Shown: positions 34,366 through 42,772 of the stretch, piece by piece
Numbering within the stretch: the first letter of the stretch is position 1
Layout of the letters: every line of letters begins with the position of its first letter
Assembly (NCBI RefSeq): GCF_003667505.1
Contig: NZ_RCVJ01000053.1
Coordinates: forward strand, 1-64,000
DNA length: 64,000 bases
Reading direction: 5' to 3'
DNA from: Micromonospora sp. BL4
GTDB taxonomy: Bacteria > Actinomycetota > Actinomycetes > Mycobacteriales > Micromonosporaceae
The notes under the pieces: generated by a model
The model's input: the letters and a program-made list of their open reading frames with translations, nothing else
Database searches by the model: none
Told to the model about the DNA's origin: nothing
Translations under genes and position numbers: made by a program

Positions 34366-34588
34366 GGCGGAGCACGCCGAAACATCCTCGCGAACCCGGG
34401 GTCCCGTGATTGAGTACCTACGGAGCGGGAACATCGCTGACTGCGACGGCCTGATTGCGCTGCGCAAAGGCGTTGTCGCCCGCTGGCATCCCAGTCACTG
34501 ACCCACTTTTCCGGCCCGGTGCGTGGCTCGACCACGCGCACGACCGGTTTCCCGATCCGGGCGGGGGACCTTCCTGAGGGAGGCGCGG

Positions 34589-35725
34589 ATGTTCGGACAG
34601 ACGAGCACGACCACACCACCACCCACCGATCGCGGTCTGGAGGACCTCGACGCGGCAGCGCTGGCGTACGCGGCCCGAATCGAGGGGCTGCCGCCGGAGC
34701 GGCGGCAGGAGGCACGGGACGACCTGGTCCGCTTCGCGCTGCCGTTCGCCGGCCGCCTGGCCCGCCGGTACCGGGGGCGCGGGGAGCCGCTGGAGGACCT
34801 GGAGCAGGTGGCCCGCCTCGGGCTGGTCAACGCCGTCGACCGGTATGACCCGGAACGGGGCTCGTTCACCGCGTACGCCGCGATCACCATCGTGGGCGAG
34901 ATCAAGCGGCATTTCCGGGACCGTACCTGGGGTGTGCACGTGCCCCGCCGGCTCCGCGACCTGATCCTGGAGGTCGGCCAGGCCACCGCCGCGCTGACCA
35001 GTGAGCTGTCCCGGGCGCCCACCGTCGCGGAGCTGTCCAAACGACTGGAGACGCCCGAGGAGGAGATCCTCGCCGCGCTGGAGTCGGCGGCCGGTTACAG
35101 CCCCGCCTCGCTCAACGCCCCGGTGGGCGGGGAGAGCTCCGCGGAGTTCGGTGACCTGGTCGGCGAATCGGACAACGCGCTGGAATCGGTCGACGACCGG
35201 GTGACCGTGAGCGGCCTGCTGCACCGCCTGCCCTGGCGGGAGCGGCGGATCCTGGCCATGCGCTTCTACGGCAACCAGACCCAGGCGGAGATCGCCGCCC
35301 GGTTCGGCATCTCGCAGATGCACGTCTCCCGGCTGCTGTCGCGGGCACTGACCTGGCTGCGGCAGGCGATGCTCGCCGACGCGCCGCCGCCGTGGCAGAA
35401 CGGCGCCGCCGAGCCGGACCCGGGCAAGACCCGGATCTCGGTGAAGCAGAACGGCGACCGGGTGGTCGTCGAGGTCGGCGGCGAGGTCGACCGGGACGGC
35501 GCGGACCAGCTGCGCAGGGCGATGCTGGAGGCGGTCACCGGCCAGCCGAGCGAGGTGGTCGTCGACCTGGTTGGCGCGGGCGGCTTCGACGCCGGTGGGA
35601 TCGCCGCGTTGATGGCCGGGCGGGACGCGGCCGCCCGGACCGGGGTGCCGCTGCGGCTGACCCGGGTCCAACCCGCGGTACGCCGCTCGCTCACCGCCGC
35701 CGGCCTGGCGCCCGCACGGGAGTAG
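34589..35725 (+). CDS. SigB/SigF-type sigma factor fused to C-terminal STAS domain
   Basis: This 378-residue protein has sigma region 2 at about 45-115 (GEPLEDLEQVARLGLVNAVDRYDPERG), region 3 at about 120-190, and region 4 at about 210-265 (LPWRERRILAMRFYGNQTQAEIAARFGISQMHVSRLLSR). A linker is followed by a STAS domain at about 280-375 (RVVVEVGGEVDRDG, then VVVDLVGAGGFDAGG). The phosphorylatable serine motif, normally DSSG, is D334-A335-G336-G337, so this STAS domain cannot be switched by serine phosphorylation there. GAGGGAGG precedes the ATG. Covalent fusion of sigma and antagonist-like domains is unusual. A perfect stem-loop follows the gene. Confidence 0.9.
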   Translation: MFGQTSTTTPPPTDRGLEDLDAAALAYAARIEGLPPERRQEARDDLVRFALPFAGRLARRYRGRGEPLEDLEQVARLGLVNAVDRYDPERGSFTAYAAITIVGEIKRHFRDRTWGVHVPRRLRDLILEVGQATAALTSELSRAPTVAELSKRLETPEEEILAALESAAGYSPASLNAPVGGESSAEFGDLVGESDNALESVDDRVTVSGLLHRLPWRERRILAMRFYGNQTQAEIAARFGISQMHVSRLLSRALTWLRQAMLADAPPPWQNGAAEPDPGKTRISVKQNGDRVVVEVGGEVDRDGADQLRRAMLEAVTGQPSEVVVDLVGAGGFDAGGIAALMAGRDAAARTGVPLRLTRVQPAVRRSLTAAGLAPARE

Positions 35726-35745
35726 CGCGGCCCGCCACCGTACGC

Positions 35746-35781
35746 GACGAGGGCCGACACCCGCGGGTGTCGGCCCTCGTC
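35746..35781. terminator. 17-bp perfect bidirectional terminator
   Basis: Arms 35746-35762 and 35765-35781 (GACGAGGGCCGACACCC and GGGTGTCGGCCCTCGTC) pair perfectly around a two-base centre. It sits between the convergent sigma-STAS and ctaD genes. Confidence 0.85.
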
Positions 35782-35796
35782 AGCGCGTCCTGCTGG

Positions 35797-37788
35797 TCAG
35801 CGCTCCTCGGGGTCCTGGTCGCTGTGCGGGTGCCGCCAGCGCTCGTGCGGCTTCGGCGCGTCCTCGCTGTCCTGGGGCGCGTCGCTCTGCTCGAAGCTCG
35901 GCCGGCGGACGCCCTCGGGCTCCGGCACCTCCACGGGCCGGGCGCCGGACTGCGGCGCCGGCTGGAACTCGGTCGCGTCGCGGGCGCCGTGCGCGCCCTC
36001 GGCGGCGGGCGACTCCGGGACGTGGTGCTCCACGCGCAGCTCCTCGGTGAAGTGCTGCGGCGGCTTGGTCGTGCGCTGTGGCAGGTCCCGGCCCAGGTCC
36101 GCGACGAGCGGGCCGTACTTCAGGTCGAACGCGGGGCGCTCGGAGCGGATCCGGGGCATCCGGTCGAAGTTGCGCAGCGGCGGCGGGCAGGTGGTCGCCC
36201 ATTCGAGCGAGTTGCCGAAGCCCCACGGGTCGTCGACGGTCACCATCGCCCCGTACCGCCAGGACTTCCAGGCGTTGTAGATGAAGAACAGCGTGGACAG
36301 GCCGAGGATGAACGCGAAGATGCTGGAGATCGTGTTCAGCGTGGTGAAGCCGTCGGTCGGCAGGTAGTCGGCGTACCGGCGGGGCATCCCCTCGTTGCCC
36401 AGCCAGTGGTGCACCAGGAAGGTGCCGTGGAAGCCGATGAACATGGTCCAGAAGTGCGCCTTGCCGAGCCGGTCGTCGAGCAGCCGTCCGGTCATCTTCG
36501 GCCACCAGAAGTAGTAGCCGGCGAACAGGGCGAACACCACCGTGCCGAAGACCACGTAGTGGAAGTGCGCCACCACGAAGTAGGTGTCGTGGGTGTGCCA
36601 GTCCGCCGGCGGACTGGCCAGCAGCACCCCGGTGAGTCCGCCGAGCAGGAAGGTGACCAGGAAACCGATGGAGAACAGCATCGGCGTCTCGAAGGTGAGC
36701 TGTCCCTTCCACATCGTGCCGATCCAGTTGAAGAACTTCACGCCGGTCGGCACCGCGATCAGGTAGCTCAGGATGCTGAAGAACGGCAGCAGCACCTGGC
36801 CGGTGGCGAACATGTGGTGCGCCCAGACCGTCATCGACAGGAAGGTGATCGCGGCGGTGGCCAGCACGATCCCGGTGTAGCCGAAGAGCGGCTTGCGGGC
36901 GAAGACCGGGATGACCTCGCTGATGATGCCGAAGAACGGCAGCGCGATGATGTAGACCTCGGGGTGGCCGAAGAACCAGAACAGATGCTGCCAGAGCATC
37001 GGCCCGCCGGTCGCGGGGTCGAACACGTGCGCGTTGAGCAGCCGGTCGGCCGACAGCGCCAGCAGCGCGGCGGCCAGCAGAGGGAAGACCAGGATCACCA
37101 GCAGGCTGGTGAACAGCATGTTCCACGTGAAGATCGGCATCCGGAACATGGTCATCCCGGGCGCGCGCAGGGTCAGGATCGTGGTGATCAGGTTGACCGC
37201 GCCGAGGATGGTGCCCAGCCCGGAGACGACCAGGCCGACGACCCACATGTTCGCGCCCACGCCGGGGGAGTGCTCGGCGCTGCTCAACGGGCTGTACGCG
37301 GTCCAGCCGAAGTCGGCCGAGCCGCCGGGCGTCAGGAACCCGCCGACCACCATCAGCCCGCCGAACAGGTACAGCCAGTAGGCCAGCGCGTTGAGGCGGG
37401 GGAACGACACGTCCGGCGCGCCGATCTGGATCGGCACGATGAAGTTGGCGAACCCGAACGCCGCGGGCGTGGCGAACAGCAGCAGCATCACCGCGCCGTG
37501 CGAGGTGAACAGCTGGTTGTACTGCTCCGAGGAGAGGAACTGCAGCCCGGGACGGGCCAGCTCGCCCCGCATCACCATCGCCTGCAGACCGGCCAGGAGG
37601 AAGAAGCCGAACGAGGTGAGCAGGTAGAGCACACCGATCTGCTTGTGGTCGGTCGTCGCGAGGAACTTGATCAACGAGTTGCCGGGGACCGGCGTCCGCA
37701 GTGGTCCGGGGAAGCCCCCGAAGCGGGCCGGTGCCAGGATCGCCGGGCCTCGATCGCGACTGGGTTCCGTGGTTACCCGCTTGGGCAT
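35797..37788 (-). CDS. ctaD: Cytochrome c oxidase subunit I (aa3 type)
   Basis: This 663-residue protein has the twelve-helix core of haem-copper oxidase subunit I. Diagnostic motifs are [12 protein letters not shown], the haem a ligand in [13 protein letters not shown], the copper-B region [23 protein letters not shown] and [15 protein letters not shown], which supplies the remaining haem ligands. An extra hydrophilic tail of about 110 residues follows the last helix. Subunits II and III and cytochrome bc1 are not adjacent, so this is a stand-alone copy, common in actinomycetes. It catalyses oxygen reduction with proton pumping in the cytoplasmic membrane. It is convergent with the sigma-STAS gene. 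Confidence 0.95.
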   Translation of the reverse strand: MPKRVTTEPSRDRGPAILAPARFGGFPGPLRTPVPGNSLIKFLATTDHKQIGVLYLLTSFGFFLLAGLQAMVMRGELARPGLQFLSSEQYNQLFTSHGAVMLLLFATPAAFGFANFIVPIQIGAPDVSFPRLNALAYWLYLFGGLMVVGGFLTPGGSADFGWTAYSPLSSAEHSPGVGANMWVVGLVVSGLGTILGAVNLITTILTLRAPGMTMFRMPIFTWNMLFTSLLVILVFPLLAAALLALSADRLLNAHVFDPATGGPMLWQHLFWFFGHPEVYIIALPFFGIISEVIPVFARKPLFGYTGIVLATAAITFLSMTVWAHHMFATGQVLLPFFSILSYLIAVPTGVKFFNWIGTMWKGQLTFETPMLFSIGFLVTFLLGGLTGVLLASPPADWHTHDTYFVVAHFHYVVFGTVVFALFAGYYFWWPKMTGRLLDDRLGKAHFWTMFIGFHGTFLVHHWLGNEGMPRRYADYLPTDGFTTLNTISSIFAFILGLSTLFFIYNAWKSWRYGAMVTVDDPWGFGNSLEWATTCPPPLRNFDRMPRIRSERPAFDLKYGPLVADLGRDLPQRTTKPPQHFTEELRVEHHVPESPAAEGAHGARDATEFQPAPQSGARPVEVPEPEGVRRPSFEQSDAPQDSEDAPKPHERWRHPHSDQDPEER

Positions 37789-37904
37789 GGCTGCTCACCC
37801 CGCCGTTGTGACAGAAAGGACGGGTGTGCCTACCCGACCCTCTGACCATAAAACCAGGGCAGAGCGGTAATTTCAGTCAGATAGCCCGAGGGTGGCCGGA
37901 ACGC

Positions 37905-38633
37905 TCAGGTTGCCGGCACCATCGCCCACACCGCCTTACCCTGGCCGGCCGGCACGCTGCCCCACCGCTGGGCCAGCTCCCGGACCAGCAGCAACCCGCG
38001 CCCACCCTCGGCGCGCAGATCCGCCGCCGCCGGGCGCGCCGCCGCCTGGCTGCCGTCCACCACCGCCAGGTGCAGGTACGGCCGACGCAGGGTCACCGTC
38101 ACCTGCATCGGCGTGCCGGCGTGCCGGACCACATTGCCGACCAGCTCGCTGAGCACCAGCGCGGCCGGGCCGGCGGCATCGGGGAGGTTCCACCGCGCGC
38201 ACGCGTCGACGACCAGCTCCCGAGCCCGCCGGCAGGCCTCGGCGACCGGCTCCAGCCGCGCCTGTAGGCGGGGCGGGGCGGCCGCGCCGGCCAGCCGGGT
38301 CGCCTCCGCACAGTCCCGCGACACCGGGACGACCCGGCACGTGGTCGACTCGGCCAGCCACCGTTCGGCGTCCGGCGGTGGGGCGCAGACCACCACCGGC
38401 ACGGCCGGCCACTCGGCGGCCCGCCGGGCCGTCGCGGCGAAGACGGACAGCGCCAGCCGGTCCCGGACGGTGACCTCGGCGAGGTCGACCACCAGCGCAT
38501 CCGGTTGGGCGGCCAGCGCCTCGTCCAGCACGCGGTACACCGATCGCATGGTGCCCAGGTCCAGCGCACCGCGGAGCCGGACGACCGCCACCGGTGCGGT
38601 GTCGCAGACCTCCCAGGTGATCCGGCTGGACAT
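37905..38633 (-). CDS. STAS-HATPase fusion (anti-sigma-type kinase domain)
   Basis: In this 242-residue protein the first half (about 5-110) is a STAS domain (VAVVRLRGALDLGT, then ALVVDLAEVTVRDR). The usual serine motif is replaced by V-R-D-R, so it is degenerate. The second half (about 120-240) is a GHKL/HATPase domain with N-box ELVGNVVRHA (E163, N167, H171), D193 in VVDGSQ and GGRGLLLV at 210-217. This resembles RsbW-type serine kinases that bind sigma factors. Fusion to a STAS domain, and the nearby sigma-STAS fusion, suggest a self-contained partner-switching pair. It lies just upstream of the ctaD 5' side on the same strand. Confidence 0.85.
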   Translation of the reverse strand: MSSRITWEVCDTAPVAVVRLRGALDLGTMRSVYRVLDEALAAQPDALVVDLAEVTVRDRLALSVFAATARRAAEWPAVPVVVCAPPPDAERWLAESTTCRVVPVSRDCAEATRLAGAAAPPRLQARLEPVAEACRRARELVVDACARWNLPDAAGPAALVLSELVGNVVRHAGTPMQVTVTLRRPYLHLAVVDGSQAAARPAAADLRAEGGRGLLLVRELAQRWGSVPAGQGKAVWAMVPAT

Positions 38634-38755
38634 GACGCCCTCACTTCGCTGATGTGTCGGGATCTGCGAACTACCCGAGGCGCAGCCCGGTCAAACCGGA
38701 CCTACGGGCCGGGCGAGGCAGGTCACGGTGTGGCGGGGCAGGTCACGGGTGGTGT

Positions 38756-38828
38756 GGCCGGTCAGGGACGGGGGCGGCCGGTCAGGACGGGCGCGGTCGG
38801 TCAGGGACGGGCGCGGCCGGTCAGCACG
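38756..38828. repeat. About 20-bp tandem repeat at DUF4383 3' end
   Basis: About four units of the form GG(C/T)CGGTCAGGGACGGGCGC run from 38756 to 38828. The last units include the stop codon and final codons of the DUF4383 gene, so its 3' end has been tandemly copied downstream. Confidence 0.65.
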
Positions 38829-39259
38829 CCCAGCGCGATCATGCCGACACCGAGGCCGAGGTGCAGCCAGTCGTCGGCGTCGTTGACCGGCAGCACGTTC
38901 GCCCCGGTGTCGTGGTCCACCGCGAGGCCGTAGAGCCACAGCACCAGGTAGACGGCGCCGCCGCCGATGAGGAACGTCCGGGCGCCGCTGACCGTCCGAG
39001 CCAGCGCCAGGCCGGCCACCCCGAACAGCAGGTGCACCAGGTTGTGCAGCACCGACACCTGGAACACCCCGAACAGGTACGCGCCCGAGCCGTGACCGGC
39101 GAACCGGAGATCGGCCGTGCCGCTGGTGATGCCCGGCACGAAACCGAGCACGCCGATCAGCAGGAACAGCACCGCCACCGTCCCGGCGGCGCGGCGTACC
39201 GGCGGCTTGCCGTCGGCCGGATTGTGCCGGGCCCGGGAGTGCGCCATCGGTCCGACCAT
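38801..39259 (-). CDS. DUF4383 membrane protein
   Basis: This 152-residue protein has four hydrophobic helices: AGTVAVLFLLIGVLGFVPG, GVFQVSVLHNLVHLLFGVAGL, TFLIGGGAVYLVLWLYGL and WLHLGLGVGMIALGVL. The HNLVHLLFGV and DDWLHLGLG histidine-bearing helices are the DUF4383 signature. Start 39259 has GAGGAG six bases upstream, better than the longer in-frame option. A tandem DNA repeat overlaps its stop codon. Function is unknown. Confidence 0.85.
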   Translation of the reverse strand: MVGPMAHSRARHNPADGKPPVRRAAGTVAVLFLLIGVLGFVPGITSGTADLRFAGHGSGAYLFGVFQVSVLHNLVHLLFGVAGLALARTVSGARTFLIGGGAVYLVLWLYGLAVDHDTGANVLPVNDADDWLHLGLGVGMIALGVLTGRARP

Positions 39260-39344
39260 CACCGGCTCCTCGCTGCACGGCGGGCATGAGCGCTGCGGGC
39301 TACCCGTCGCCGCCGACGGCAAACCCGGCGGCGGGGACGGGCCG

Positions 39345-40502
39345 TCAGACCGGTTGCAGCCGTGGCGCGCCGGCGAGCTGGCGGACCCGCTGATACAGCT
39401 CGACGTACCGCTGAGCCATCACCGCCGGGGTGAATCGCTGCGCGGCCACCCGCCGGCACTCGTCGGCGTCGAGCAGCTCGGCGGCCAGCACCAGCTCACC
39501 CAACTCCTCCTCGTCCGTGGTGAGCAGCCCCGTGCGGCCGTGCTCGATCAGCTCCGGCAGGCACCCCCGGGCCGTCGCCACCACCGGCGTGCCCAGGGCG
39601 AGCGACTCGACCACCGCCGTGCCGCCCGGCTCCTCCCAGCGCAGCGGGAACAGCGACGCGCGGGCGCTGGCGAGCAGGTCGTCACGCTCCTGACCGGCCA
39701 CGGTGCCGACCCAGCGGACCAGGTCACCGTCGACGTGGGGCGCCACCTCGTCGAGGAAGAACCGCACGTCCGGGTTCTGCCGGGCCTCGTCGCCGGCCGC
39801 AGCAAGATCGGCCGGCCGGTGGTACGGGCCGACGGGCCCGGCCAGCACCAGCGGGAAACCGACCTGATGGGCGAGGCGGGCGCCCACGTCCTGCCCCTTG
39901 CCCGGGTTGATCCGGCCGAGGATGAGCAGGTGCTCGCCCTTCTCCGGGCGGGACCGCCGGTCGGCGTTCACGGCGAGCGGGGTGGACAGGTGCACGTGCC
40001 CCACCGAGTGCTCCCGCAGCGCCCGCGGAGCCCGGGCCAGCTGGGACGCGGACACACCGTTGACGCGGACCCGCTCGCCGCCGTCCAGGCTGCCGTAGAG
40101 CGCGGGGTGTTTGGCCAGGTCCCAGTGCAGGGTGTGCAGGGTCGGCGGGCCGCTCGGCCCCATCGCGGCGAGGGTGGCCAGCCCGACCGCTTCCACATGA
40201 TCGTGCACCAGGTCGATGTCGTCGCGGGCGTGCAGCTCGCGCACCACCCCGGCCAGGTGCGCCTGCGCGATTCCGCAGACCTGGTTGTACGGCCGCTGTA
40301 GCGCGGCGAACTGCCCGTCGGGAAAGACCGACACCTTCTCGTCCACCGTCAGGGTGCTGCTCTCCACCGAGGCGAGCACCACGCGTACGCCGAGTCGCCG
40401 CAGCTCCGGCACCAGCGTGGCGATCACGTTCTCGATGCCCCCGTAGCCCGGTGGTGGCACGGACAGCCACGGGCCGGCGTTCATCAGCACGGTGAGACTC
40501 AT
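39345..40502 (-). CDS. GT4-family glycosyltransferase
   Basis: This 385-residue GT-B enzyme has an N-terminal acceptor domain with PPGYGGIENVIATLVPELRRLG and HDHVEAVGLAT, and a C-terminal donor domain with LLILGRINPGKGQDVG. The E-x7-E region is WEEPGGTAVVESLALGTPVVAT, typical of nucleotide-sugar binding in GT4. It lies about 50 bases downstream of the GpgS-like gene on the same strand and is likely co-transcribed. A sugar-phosphoglycerate, lipid or trehalose-type acceptor is possible, but none can be chosen from sequence. Confidence 0.88.
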   Translation of the reverse strand: MSLTVLMNAGPWLSVPPPGYGGIENVIATLVPELRRLGVRVVLASVESSTLTVDEKVSVFPDGQFAALQRPYNQVCGIAQAHLAGVVRELHARDDIDLVHDHVEAVGLATLAAMGPSGPPTLHTLHWDLAKHPALYGSLDGGERVRVNGVSASQLARAPRALREHSVGHVHLSTPLAVNADRRSRPEKGEHLLILGRINPGKGQDVGARLAHQVGFPLVLAGPVGPYHRPADLAAAGDEARQNPDVRFFLDEVAPHVDGDLVRWVGTVAGQERDDLLASARASLFPLRWEEPGGTAVVESLALGTPVVATARGCLPELIEHGRTGLLTTDEEELGELVLAAELLDADECRRVAAQRFTPAVMAQRYVELYQRVRQLAGAPRLQPV

Positions 40503-40551
40503 CGGACCCGGCCCTTTCGTGCGACGGCACCCGGGGCGGTCGCCGACGTCC

Positions 40552-41568
40552 TCACGCCGCGGCCACCCGTCGACGGGGCACCCGGTGGCGCAGCTCGGCC
40601 AGCGGCGGGCGCTCCTCGATGGACACGTCGCTGACGACGATCTCGCGGTCGAGGTTCGGCAGCGTGTCGGACCCGCCACGGCGGAACTGGGTCAGCAGCG
40701 CCTCCGGTGCCATGCCGGGGCTCGCCCAGCCCCGCCGTTGCAACCGCGACCAGGCGGTCAGCATGATCTGTGCGGACATCCGGCCGAGCGCCGCGGTGTC
40801 CTGGTGCCGGTGCTTACGCTCACCGAGGTCGACCTGCGCCAACGCGTCCAGGCCGACCAGGTCGAGCAGGTCGATCAGCATCGCCGTCTCCACTCCGTAC
40901 CCGGAGACGAACGGCACCTGGGCCAGCACCTCCCGCCGGCCGGCGTACTCGCCGGCGAGCGGCTGCACGAAGCCGGCCAGTTCGGGCCAGAAGAGGTTGA
41001 GCAGCGGTCGCGCCATCAACTCGGTCACCCGGCCGCCGCCGTCCTGCTCCACGCTGGCGGTGCCGACCAGGGGCCGGTGGTAGAAACCCTTCACGAAATC
41101 GACCGACGGGTCAGTCAGCAGGGGGCCGAGCAGTCCGCTCACGAAGTGCGGCCGGAACTCCCGCAGGTCGGCGTCGATGAACGCCACCACGTCCCCCTCG
41201 GCGGCGGCCAGGCCGGCCCAGAGGGCGTCGCCCTTGCCGGCGAGCCGGGGCAGCCCCCGGGTCATCTCGTCCTGGCTGACCACCTCCGCGCCGGCGGCCC
41301 GGGCCACCCGCGCCGTGCGGTCGGTCGACCGCGAGTCCACCACGATCAGCTCGTCGACCAGCGCGACCCGATCCATCAGGTGTTCCCGGATGGTCGCCAC
41401 GATCGCACCGACCGTGGCCTCCTCGTTACGCGCCGGCAGCACCACGCTGACCCGGCTCTCTCCCTTGGCGCGTAGCAGCCGGCGCGCCGGCCAGTCCGCC
41501 GCCGACGTGGTCCGGTACGTGGCCCACGCCTCCACCACCGGTGACACGCTCGATGTCGTATCCCGCAC
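40552..41568 (-). CDS. Glucosyl-3-phosphoglycerate synthase-like GT81
   Basis: This 338-residue retaining GT-A enzyme has VSVVLPARNEEATVGAIVATI for nucleotide binding, a GKGDALWAGLAAAEGDVVAFIDADL run containing the D-A-D metal site, and PLAGEYAGRREVLAQVPFVSGYGVETAMLIDLL in the acceptor half. These match GpgS, which joins NDP-glucose to 3-phosphoglycerate for glucosylglycerate and methylglucose polysaccharide precursors. The GTG at 41568 follows GGAGGG with a six-base spacer. It pairs with the GT4 gene and is divergent from the Gfo/Idh/MocA-dehydrogenase pair. Confidence 0.85.
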   Translation of the reverse strand: MRDTTSSVSPVVEAWATYRTTSAADWPARRLLRAKGESRVSVVLPARNEEATVGAIVATIREHLMDRVALVDELIVVDSRSTDRTARVARAAGAEVVSQDEMTRGLPRLAGKGDALWAGLAAAEGDVVAFIDADLREFRPHFVSGLLGPLLTDPSVDFVKGFYHRPLVGTASVEQDGGGRVTELMARPLLNLFWPELAGFVQPLAGEYAGRREVLAQVPFVSGYGVETAMLIDLLDLVGLDALAQVDLGERKHRHQDTAALGRMSAQIMLTAWSRLQRRGWASPGMAPEALLTQFRRGGSDTLPNLDREIVVSDVSIEERPPLAELRHRVPRRRVAAA

Positions 41569-41761
41569 GGGCACCCCTCCGAATCCTGGCGGAAAACCGA
41601 GTTTGGTTGTTCCCATTCCCCACCATGCGCTAACCGCTTCCAGGGAAACAGCTTGATCACATGGGTGCCTCCGGCGCGTTCCCGGGGCATGAACGTTTGA
41701 TTGCGCCCACCCCAGGGGACTGCTCCCGGCGGAGATGAAACCTTCTCGAAGGGGATTTCGA

Positions 41762-42772
41762 ATGCGTGAATGCCGGGTGGGTCTGATCGGCGCCGGCGGA
41801 GTGGCACAGCGGCACGCCCGCGTGCTGGCCGGGTTCGATGACGTCGAGCTCGTCGGCGTCACCGACGTGGCGCCGGAGGCGGCGTCGGCGCTGGTCGCGC
41901 AGCACGGCGGACGGGCCTGCGCCGACGTCGCCGAGCTGCTGGCCGCCGGCCCGGACGCCGTGTACGTCTGCGTGCCACCGTTCGCGCACGGCCCGGCCGA
42001 GGAGGCGGTGATCGACGCCGGTGTGCCGATGTTCGTGGAGAAACCCGTCGCGGTCGACCTGGTCACCGCCGAGCGGATCGCCGACCTGATCGCCCGGCGC
42101 GGGCTGCGTACCGCCGTCGGGCACCACTGGCGTTACCTGAGCGTGCTCGACCAGGCCCGTGAGCTGCTCGGCGACCGTCCGGTGCGGATGGTCAGCGGCT
42201 CCTGGCTGGACAAGGTGCCGCCGGTGGCCTGGTGGTCGCGGCGGGACCGCTCCGGCGGCCCGGTCGTCGAGCAGGCCGCGCACGTGCTGGACCTGATGCG
42301 GGCGCTGGTCGGTGAGGTCACCGAGGTCACCGCGTACGGCAACGGCACACCCCCGCCGGTGGACGGCGCCGACATCGACTCGGTGACAACCGCCACGCTG
42401 CGCTTCGCCGGCGGCGCGGTCGGCACGCTCAGCGCGGCCTGCGTGCTGGGCTGGAAGCACCGGGCCGGGCTGGAGATCCTCGCGGACGGGCTGGCTCTGT
42501 CGATCAGCGAGGACGGCCTGCTGATCCGCGACGCCGACGGTGAACGGCACGTGCCGGCCGATCCGGAGGCCGCCCGGGTGGCGGTCGACCGCGCCTTCAT
42601 CGACGCGGTGCGTGGCGTCGGCGACGACGTGCGCGTCCCGTACGCCGAGGCGCTGGGCACGCAGCGACTGGCCCTCGCGGTGGCCGACTCGGCCCGCACC
42701 GGCGAGACCGTGCGGCTCACCACCCCCGTCGGACCGGCGGTGCTCGCCACCGGGGTGACCGTCGATGCGTGA
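41762..42772 (+). CDS. Gfo/Idh/MocA family oxidoreductase
   Basis: This 336-residue NAD(P)-dependent enzyme has the Rossmann motif VGLIGAGGVAQRHARVLAGF, the conserved EKPVAVDL near residue 92 and GHHWRYLSV near 120, then a C-terminal beta-sheet domain. It oxidises or reduces sugars or cyclitols. The ATG at 41762 has AAGGGG upstream and was preferred over Met at 41735. It overlaps the zinc-type dehydrogenase by eight bases, so the two form an operon divergent from the GpgS-like gene. Confidence 0.85.
   Translation: MRECRVGLIGAGGVAQRHARVLAGFDDVELVGVTDVAPEAASALVAQHGGRACADVAELLAAGPDAVYVCVPPFAHGPAEEAVIDAGVPMFVEKPVAVDLVTAERIADLIARRGLRTAVGHHWRYLSVLDQARELLGDRPVRMVSGSWLDKVPPVAWWSRRDRSGGPVVEQAAHVLDLMRALVGEVTEVTAYGNGTPPPVDGADIDSVTTATLRFAGGAVGTLSAACVLGWKHRAGLEILADGLALSISEDGLLIRDADGERHVPADPEAARVAVDRAFIDAVRGVGDDVRVPYAEALGTQRLALAVADSARTGETVRLTTPVGPAVLATGVTVDA

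Noticed and set aside
34408-34501. A short GTG frame ending at 34501 between the unknown-function gene and the sigma gene
   Set aside because: About 30 codons with no convincing ribosome binding site or recognisable sequence; not enough to call a gene.
35392-37845. An 800-residue plus-strand frame opposite ctaD
   Set aside because: It overlaps a gene with all haem-copper oxidase motifs, and its product is repetitive Glu/Arg/His-rich sequence with no domain.
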